In this document: positions 57,316 to 64,000 of the stretch, piece after piece | How positions within the stretch are numbered: position 1 is the stretch's first letter | Layout: every line of letters begins with the position of its first letter | NCBI GenBank assembly: GCA_024704765.1 | Contig: JAKMXF010000346.1 | Location: 6,015-70,014, forward strand | Origin: Oopsacas minuta | Taxonomy: Eukaryota > Porifera > Hexactinellida > Lyssacinosida > Leucopsacidae | DNA length: 64,000 nt | Direction of reading: 5' to 3' | The notes under the pieces: generated by a model | Database searches by the model: none | What the model was told of the DNA's origin: nothing | Seen by the model: only the letters and a program-made list of their open reading frames with translations | Position numbers and translations under genes: made by a program

Positions 57316-57500
57316 CACAGTAAACTCCCCTTTTATCGGAAACAAGAGACTGCAATATTTCCTTCTATATCCGCGAATTTCGATATAACCGATAGATTTA
57401 TGTTTCTTTAACGATTTGTGTCTATATTTGCATTATTTCAGACTTCGATATAGCGAGGATTTCTAAATATCACGTTCGATATACCGGGAGTTTACTGTGC
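57316..57500. repeat. pogo/Tigger-type MITE, about 185 bp
   Basis: CCACAGTAAACTCCCC (57315-57330) is inverted as GGGAGTTTACTGTG (57486-57499). The interior holds repeated TATAACCGAT and GATATACCG words, the style of pogo/Tigger termini. No coding capacity. Confidence 0.7.
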
Positions 57501-58029
57501 AAAATTACAAAATTAATTAGGAAAGATAATCACATGATTGAAGTGAATGAAATTTAGTAGAACTGTTGTAATGAAGAAAATTTGTGTAAGAAATGAAGTT
57601 GAAATAAAGTTGAAGAATATCAAAAGTATTGTGGTCGTGAGAAACGAAATCACTCAATTACAGTTACAAATGTTTATTGATTGATATTTACATTCTTAAT
57701 TCTTAATTTAGTACAAAGTTCAAAAATCTAAACTGACATAACTGGCCCTAATAATTGAGAAGAAATATATTTGACCTCAAGAATTTAGTCATGCTAAGTA
57801 AATTTACACTAAGAATATTCAAGTAATCAATACATAGCTACCAAGCATACAAATCATCAAACAAATACTGTTCATCTGTGTAATTTCTACGTAAAGTTTG
57901 TCCGTTCATAACTTTTTCAAAAATAATCATTTTAATATCAATTGGAGATACACAATATACCAAGTGAAATGTAAATATGATTGAAATGATGATTGTTATC
58001 ACAATTATTTTATGAGATATTATTAAAAA
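57501..58029. other. AT-rich spacer, nothing recognised
   Basis: No family, TIR or tandem structure seen. Confidence 0.45.
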
Positions 58030-58230
58030 ACCTCGAGCAAAATGAAATACAAAATTGCTTACTCATCATGTAAATTTGGTGTTTATGGGTAATCATATGA
58101 AATGCACCAACTTTCCTCTTTTCACAATAGAACCCATACTTTTTGAGAAAAAGGTGTTTTAGTGGGGATTTGAATCGACTTCTTAGATAACATCCGTAAT
58201 GCAACTTTAGAAGCCTGAAGGTTCTTCATG
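58030..58230 (-). repeat. Dispersed repeat, copy 2 (inverted relative to 52165)
   Basis: The reverse complement carries GATTCAAATCCCCACT, ACACCTTTTTCTCAAAAA and ATGATGAGTAAGCAATTTTG, matching copy 1. A 64-codon frame runs through it (58204-58010) but is not conserved in copy 1, so coding is doubtful. Confidence 0.65.
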
Positions 58231-59132
58231 CAATTTTTTGATGCACAAGGTTCAGTGGCCTATATTATTGTCCCCAAATGAAAACTATTAAGTAGAATTT
58301 TATGCTAACAACTGTTTTTCAGAAGTCGATAAACATAACTGGGAGCGAAACCAAAGTCAGGACCTCTAGCTTCTACAAGATAGTGCTGCCTCTCACTTAT
58401 CTAAGCTCGTGAAGTCTGTATTGGAAGGCATTAAGACAACCAAACTAGAACATCTACCCTACTAACCTTGCCTTCGCAAGACTTCTTCCCTCCTGAAGAC
58501 TACAAACAAGTATTTTTCTACTCGTGATCCCGTCTACAATGAGGATTTGAGTGTAAGGGTATTATATCGAAATGATAATTTTCTTTTAGATATTCAGTGC
58601 AATAATGAGATTATATTTATGGCCCAAGATATTATTGAACGACTGTAGTACATCGTACTACCACGGTAGTATAGGGACCCTTTTGAGCCAAGTCATGCAA
58701 ATATTTAGTACCTTATATGCATCTTCCATACTCACTTCTGTTAGGAATAGAAATCAATCTTAACTTAGAGAACAGTTTGATACCTGGGTCATAGGAATGT
58801 GAATTGTACACAATATCAGCAATAATCCCAGCACATATTTCTGTATATGAGTTAGACGGTTTGATTGCTTAGCAGCATGGGTTGGCCAGCATTTGAAAAA
58901 GAGTTGGTCCAGAAAGTGTTGCTGTATCATACCAGAAAGTGTAGTCCTTGGGTACGGATCCCTTTTTTTCTGGGACCACCTATGTTGAATACCGATAAAC
59001 GAATATTATTATGTTAACCAAGCTGATCTGAGTATATACATCTTTATTCTACCAATAAATATGTTCACACAAAAATAATCTATCATCTGCAGGGTGTCTC
59101 AAAAGTATTTTACTCATCTGAATACCACTATA
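58231..59132. other. No gene recognised; possible solo transposon end
   Basis: CAGGGTGTCTCAAAAGTATT near 59092 resembles a Tc1/mariner terminus, but no partner was found. Confidence 0.35.
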
Positions 59133-60574
59133 TCAGGACGTTCAATAAGTCTTGCAGGTCATGATATTTCTTAGGAATTAGTCAAGTAGTATATCTAACT
59201 TTCATATATTATAAGCCCATATAGTTAAACTCCATATACTGAAAGTTTCAAGCATATTCAATACAAATTATGAATTTTTGAGATAGTTACGTGTAGTCAA
59301 TTTATACCCACTGTTAAATTTATGGCTCCAAAGAATGATAGTTTCAACCTCAAATGGCGCGCTTATATAGAGTTTCGCACAATACTCAAGATCCAGCGAG
59401 TTACAGGAGATATTGTGCGTGGATTGCCCTTCCAGATCTCTCTAGAGTGATGGGCTGCCCGTTTTAGATCTGGTGATGCTGATGTCACAGATTTGCATCG
59501 ATCTGGAAGACAGGTTCCACCACCACTTCAGAGAATATCGCATTCATTGAAAGTATGGTCATGGAAGACAAGTGCATTACTGTCAATCAGTTAGAACAAA
59601 GTATTGGAGATTTCATCGAGAGCTATTCGTACAATTCTGACGACTGAGCTTGGCTACCGATCGATTTGTGGGGAATGGGTCCCGCATAAGCTCAGTGAGA
59701 ATCAAAGGTTGACACCACTGAATATTGCCAAGAAACTCTTGGAAATATATGAGAACTGCGATTCTAGACGCCTAACAGAGATTATTACTCGTGACGAGAC
59801 GTGGGTGTACTATTCAACACCATGTAGCAAGTATAAGAAGCAATCATGGGTGAGGGGCCACGAACAACTGGTGAAAATTCCTAGGCCCGACTTCCGAAAA
59901 CCTAAGATTATGTATACCATCTTCTTCAGTAGTCATGGAATTGTCTTGCAATTACCTTGTGAGAGTGGCAAGGCTGTTACTGCTTACTTTCTTTACAGGG
60001 CAAGTGCTTCCAAATTTGATAAAAAATATAGAAAAGTACCGCCCGAAGACCGGAACTCGAGGAATTAAGATTTTAATTGATAACGCCAGTTCCCATACAG
60101 CTAAGCTTACCAAAGGTTTTTTGGATGTAGAAAGGTTGGAATTACTTCCCCATCCGCCATACTCACCAGACCTAGCTCTGTGTGATTTTTGGCTATTCCC
60201 CAAGCTTAAAATCTACCTTCAAGGCAAAGATTTTATCACATTACAAGCACTCGGAACGGGCCTGTACCAGGGGCCGTATTCACTAAGATTTAAGCTCATA
60301 TTTAAGTATGTACTTAAGTACAAAAGTTAAGTAACCTACCGAGGTTGCTTAAGTTATTCAAGCTCTATTTTGAGTTTCCAAACATATTATATTTATCGAT
60401 AACATTGATGTAATCACTTCAGTCACTCGTTTTCTTTGATTAATTCATGCTTTCACTATAAATTATGATTTTCTATGATGTTACAATATGACTAAATCGT
60501 ATATCTAAAGCTGCTGCTGTTGATCTTTTTCTAAAAGTCTCTGCTTTTTATGACGATAATACTCCCTCTGCTCT

Positions 60575-61217
60575 TCAATCAGCTGTAGTTGAGCGGAAAT
60601 ACTTCCATCTGTTTAAGGAGCACTTCTCGTGCAGAGGAAGTAAATTAGAGACCTTTGTTGACTGTTCGATGCTCCTCTTACGCCTACACCTTCCCTCTGG
60701 ATGACTGCTAACTACAGTAACTTCTGGTCCCTCAAACACTGGTGTTACTTCTCTGCTTTCGCTAATCTCAGTGTGTGAAGGCAATGTTGTTGGGGCTAGA
60801 AACATATCAGCACTACCACATATTCCAGAGAACGCTGGCGTACTTGAGAACATCTGTGATACTCTCTCCGTCACAGATGTGGACATTTCCCTATCGGAGC
60901 TAAGGATCCGGAGGTCTTCATCCTCCACTTCACCAGCTTCATTTGGTCCTCCTCCTGTCCTCCTCGCTTCCCTTCGACTGGAATCCACACGGGCTTTTGC
61001 GCAACCTTTTAGATTGTTCCACTTCTTCTTAATATCTTTCACATCTCGGTTGTTGCCATGGATAGAATTGATTTTTCTCATAACATTGTTCCAAAGCCTC
61101 GTCTTTTTTTGTTTATCTCCGCGCACTGACCAGCAGTACCTCTCAATATATCTCCAGCATCCTGGATTGCCTCAATGAGTGTATATTCCTCCTCCTTTGT
61201 CTAATTTACTTTGCGAC
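60575..61217 (-). pseudogene. Harbinger Myb/SANT-like DNA-binding protein
   Basis: The main frame 61126-60575 includes RLWNNVMRKINSIHGNNRDV and KKKWNNLKGCAKARVDSSRR, then EARRTGGGPNEAGEVEDEDL and a low-complexity, Ser-rich tail ending with KRSIEQSTK. Upstream, from about 61217, MDKGRKVN, a stop, and TKEEEYTLIEAIQDAGDILR supply the first helix of the Myb/SANT-like domain, in a shifted frame. In active Harbingers this protein binds the termini and carries the transposase into the nucleus. The stop and shift suggest this copy is damaged at its amino end. Confidence 0.65.
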
Positions 61218-61479
61218 CTTTGTCCATACTCTTGCTTTGGAATATCAATAACCTCCACCAATTTATAGTTTTCATAATGCAATAACTAGCTCCCAATTCA
61301 AGTGCGATACTTGACACATTTCACAAATAAATATCCCAACTACAAAGACCAACACCCTACTTAGATGATTCAAAACTACAATTTCCATGTTACCATATAA
61401 TCACTAACTGTGCAAAATGTTTCCATATCTACATCACAACATACATACTATGTGAATTTAGTTGCTGAAATTATGAATA

Positions 61480-62503
61480 GAAAATTGATCCCTGTAATGC
61501 TTTGATGCCAAATGCCCAACAGTTTTTTCAAAGTCAAGAACATCATCCGGATAGGAATCATCGGAGACTTCATCTTCTAAGAGATGTTGTTTCTACTGTA
61601 TTGCTATGTTATGCAATACTGCACAAGCAACTATGATGGAACAAACTTTATCTGGACTCATCCTGAGCTCTCCATGAAGACAGTGGAATCTTCGTTTCCA
61701 TCGCCCAAATGTCTGTTCAACAATAACCCTTGTCCTCTTATGTGCATATTGTAGTTAAATTGGGGAGTAGATATTGGTTGGCGATAAGGAGTGAGTAAAT
61801 ATGGCCTCATAATGTAACCGCTATCTCCTAATATATGCTCCCCTATTGAAAAGGTATTTTCAACATGCATCCCAACACCTGAATTCTTCCAAATCCGTGA
61901 ATCGTGAACAGACCCATGAAAACGTGCCAATACATCACTAAACATTCCATCTGGTTGGCAAATAGCTTGGACATTAATTGAGTGGTAAAAATGCCGATTT
62001 ATATAATCTGCTTCATTTTCCGAGGGTCTTTGGATTCGTATGTGTGTTCCGTCAACTAATCCTACTACGCCTGGAAAGTGAGCAATTTCATAAAACTTGT
62101 TTTTGACTTCTACCCTCTTGAGACCAGCAGGCAAACTAACAAACTGATGGTATATAGCTTGCAAACACAGAGAAACATCTCGGATATAACGAGAGGCAGA
62201 AGCTTGGCTTACGTTTATCCCATCTCCACAAATTATCTGGAACGTTCCAGAAGAGAAAAATTGAAGTGCCACACAAACTTGCAAGTGAGGGGAAGCAACA
62301 CAAGAACGCTCGGCGAAATTCAAATAGTTAGCTATCAACTCTGTAATTTTAGATATTGAAGCTCTAGAGAAACGGAAACGTCGAACAAGTTCCATATCAT
62401 CATAACAATCTAGGGGATCATTGAGATCCCTGAAAACTCGTTGACGTGCCATTGAGGAAGAGGTTTCTTCTTCTGCGAGAATTAGTGGAATCATCTGTGC
62501 CAT
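61480..62503 (-). pseudogene. PIF/Harbinger DDE transposase (HARBI1-like), single frameshift
   Basis: From ATG 62503 the 281-codon frame includes VFRDLNDPLDCYDDMELVRR, ISKITELIANYL, SPHLQVCVALQFFSSGTFQI, GVVGLVDGTHIRIQRPSENE (first Asp), FHGSVHDSRIW (second Asp) and LGDSGYIMRPYLLTPY. Near 61745 one base is missing. The other frame gives [20 protein letters not shown], which carries the catalytic Glu (VEQTFG), followed by [20 protein letters not shown] and an acidic tail to about 61480. Apart from this single deletion every DDE_4 landmark is intact, so the copy died recently. Confidence 0.82.
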
Positions 62504-63099
62504 TTGTTTATATTAAATTACTGGAATATTTATATATTATATTTGATCATAATTGTATTTAGCAAAACAGTCATTAGTGTAACTTGGAATGTATAATTCA
62601 GAATGATAGTATTTAACATTACGTACAAAGTAATGCATTCCTTAGTAACACATATGTTATATCATAAGCGTTCGAAGAATTCCTTGTAACATTATTTGTG
62701 AAGTATTTCATGAACGTAAACCACAATATTATCGTGAGATCATGCATAAAATATGGAAAGTTTTGAAAATATATTCCTGAATGATTGAAAGTAATTCTGT
62801 AAAGCAATCCATCAGAAACTCACAAATTCATGAATATAAGTGATACTTAAGTACTAAGTATGCTTAGTGAATACGGCGGCAGTACTTCAAATCCATTCCC
62901 GAATAAGAGCACAGAAATGTGTTTTACAAGTGGGTGGAAAGGTTAAAACTTTGTGTATTTGCAGGAGGGGATTACTTTGAATAAATAATATAGTGAATTA
63001 GTGTGTATAATGTTTGCATCATATTATATGATATCACCCGCAAAACTTGCTGAACGCCCTAGTAATTTAGATTTTCTTGGATACATTCACCTAATAATT

Positions 63100-63480
63100 T
63101 GCCTCTATATTCACCATTAAGTTTATACTTACATGAATTAATTCAACCCGGCATCCCTTCAATTTCTCAATTATTGAGAGGCTAATCCCATTCCATTTGT
63201 TTCCAAATATTTTCTGAGTTGTGTTAAATTTGTAGCGGGGTTTCTCTTGTCTAGCTCTGCTTGCGTAATAGACCAAAGATCTACGATGGGATTTATATCT
63301 GGGGAGTTACTAGGCCAAAGACCTTTCTCCCAAAAGCCCGGCAGATGCTCTGAAATCCATTTCTGGACCTCATAGTTGTATGAACAGGGGCGCCATCCTC
63401 CATGAAAATTATAGCGGACATCTTTCGACTCATTTTCATTTGGTAAGTGGGGTCCTTAGTCTTTCTGTACTTAAAGATAG
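63100..63480 (-). pseudogene. Tc1-type transposase fragment
   Basis: The minus strand gives IIFMEDGAPVHTT (second Asp region, about 63410), then in other frames VQKWISEHLPGFWEKGLW and PSNSPDINPIVDLWSI, where the catalytic Glu of NPIE is Val, and AELDKRNPATNLTQLRKYLE. The first half of the gene and both TIRs are absent. It is cut on the right by the pogo-like terminus at 63525 and on the left by the mariner end. Confidence 0.65.
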
Positions 63481-63524
63481 GAAGACAACACTTCTCCAGG
63501 ATGTAATTTATATGGTATTCAGTA

Positions 63525-64000
63525 CAGTCGAAGCCGCTTAATCGGGACTGGGATAATCGAGGTATCCGCTTAAACGGGACAATGGTTTGGGAACAGATTA
63601 TTTACATAGAAAAATCGTCGGATAATTGGGACATTGAATCGGTTAATTGGCATTTTTATCCCGATTACCCGAATATTTGAAATTTCTTAATCGGTTATTC
63701 AGGAATTCTTATCCCGATTAACCAGATATGAATTATATTCGCTTAATTCTGATTTCTATCCTATTAAACGATTGTATATTTATACAGAATCGTTGTAAAA
63801 TGGTTTGTTTTAAAACTTGGAATTTGAATATTATCTACAAATATAACAATACAACCCCGATGCGATTACAATTTACTAAACTAAGATTATTAACATTAAC
63901 ACTGCTCACTTGCCTCAGGTTCCATTGGCTATTCCACCGTGTATAATTCCCTCAATAATGACCACACTGTTGGATATCCAAACGTTTTGCGTGGGTTGTA
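63525..64000 (+). mobile_element. Left end of a pogo/Tigger-like element running off the window
   Basis: CAGTCGAAGCCGCTTAATCG after TA at 63523-63524 is a pogo/Tigger-type terminus. The next 200 bp repeat short inverted variants of CGGTTAAT and CCCGATTAACC at about 63545, 63575, 63650, 63668, 63692 and 63713, as in subterminal binding sites. No transposase is seen before the window ends. Confidence 0.55.

Larger units (their letters stand above)
60268..62882 (-). mobile_element. PIF/Harbinger element, complete, inserted in the mariner
   Basis: The left end CAGGGGCCGTATTCACTAAG (60268) pairs with the inverted right end CTGCCGCCGTATTCACTAAG (ending 62882). A 3-bp duplication TAC flanks it (60265-60267, 62883-62885), the duplication length expected of Harbinger. 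Two minus-strand genes, a Myb-like protein and a transposase, fit the superfamily's two-ORF layout. Removing the element restores the mariner sequence, so it is the younger insertion. Confidence 0.85.
59322..62978 (+). pseudogene. Mariner DD34D transposase, frameshifted and interrupted
   Basis: MAPKNDSFNLKWRAYIEFRT at 59322 is the amino end, followed by FRSGDADVTDLHRSGRQVPP. The block 59604-60068 gives TRDETWVYY (first Asp). The block 59935-60330 gives YRPKTGTRGIKILIDNASSH (second Asp) and PPYSPDLALCDFWLF (third Asp, 34 residues later, DD34D). At LQALGTGLY the Harbinger element interrupts; immediately after its right edge the protein resumes as YFKSIPE, EHRNVFYKWVERLKL and GDYFE then stop. 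A stop in the amino third and a shift near 60020 add to the damage. All three catalytic Asp codons survive. Confidence 0.82.
59133..63062 (+). mobile_element. Mariner element split by a Harbinger insertion
   Basis: The left end TCAGGACGTTCAATAAGTCT follows TA (59131-59132). The right end, inverted, is CTAGGGCGTTCAGCAAGTTT and precedes TA (63063-63064). The TIR similarity covers more than 30 bp. Subtracting the insertion at 60268-62882 leaves about 1.31 kb, a normal mariner length. Confidence 0.85.

Noticed and set aside
59092-59112. CAGGGTGTCTCAAAAGTATT, resembling a Tc1/mariner terminus
   Set aside because: No inverted partner within a plausible distance and no flanking TA pair; may be a solo relic but cannot be supported.
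1-64000. CRISPR arrays, bacterial operons, rRNA or tRNA genes
   Set aside because: No regularly spaced repeats, Shine-Dalgarno-led gene runs or cloverleaf sequences were seen; intron signals and transposon families indicate an animal genome.

Overview
This is an AT-rich, intron-bearing animal genome segment, most likely from an arthropod. A copepod-like crustacean is only a guess, from the style of the Tc1/mariner proteins. There are no operons, rRNA, tRNA or CRISPR. Almost everything recognisable is transposon-derived. The one clear host gene is an animal cytosolic nucleoside diphosphate kinase (NDPK): exon 1 coding at 23479-23619, a second exon at 48297-48458, and an inferred 24.7-kb intron between them. 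The rest of the gene is not recognisable in the window.

Left third (1-23 kb): the 3' end of a widespread uncharacterised SEEQGERFHQD-type protein (3-491); a degenerate hAT element (about 2.0-3.9 kb); a HIRAN-like plus CENP-B/pogo-type DDE pseudogene pair (6.1-7.7 kb); a complete 1.33-kb mariner with TIRs (7748-9076); an LTR-retrotransposon integrase fragment (9.2-9.55 kb); a hAT pseudogene (11.8-14.1 kb); a badly decayed RAG1/Transib-like gene (15.3-17.2 kb); a 3.69-kb hAT with a 7/8-bp target-site duplication and a Tc1-like element inside it (17253-20941); and a 918-bp near-perfect foldback element (21464-22381).

Inside the NDPK intron (23.6-48.3 kb): a hAT MITE with a perfect 8-bp duplication, a decayed mariner, short MITEs, a Tc1-like element next to a BED-finger hAT, a TTF-finger hAT with its own introns, and then the most notable object. 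That is a minus-strand RAG1/Transib-like gene (40183 to 35762) that keeps the whole DDE triad and the CxxC/HxxxxH zinc ligands of the RAG1 core. It is split by an apparent 2.16-kb intron that carries an intact 570-codon ORF of the SEEQGERFHQD family. Another hAT and a further Tc1-like element follow.

Right third (48.5-64 kb): a DD34E Tc1, a second truncated copy of the 17-kb hAT (constant offset 33,200 bp), a dispersed repeat, a MULE-like transposase unit with an OTU-type ORF, a pogo-type MITE, and a mariner (59133-63062) split by a complete PIF/Harbinger element (60268-62882). The window ends with a Tc1 fragment and the terminus of a pogo/Tigger-like element.

Most transposase genes carry frameshifts or stops and read as dead copies. 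The intact 570-codon ORF is the exception. Coordinates of pseudogenes are approximate.
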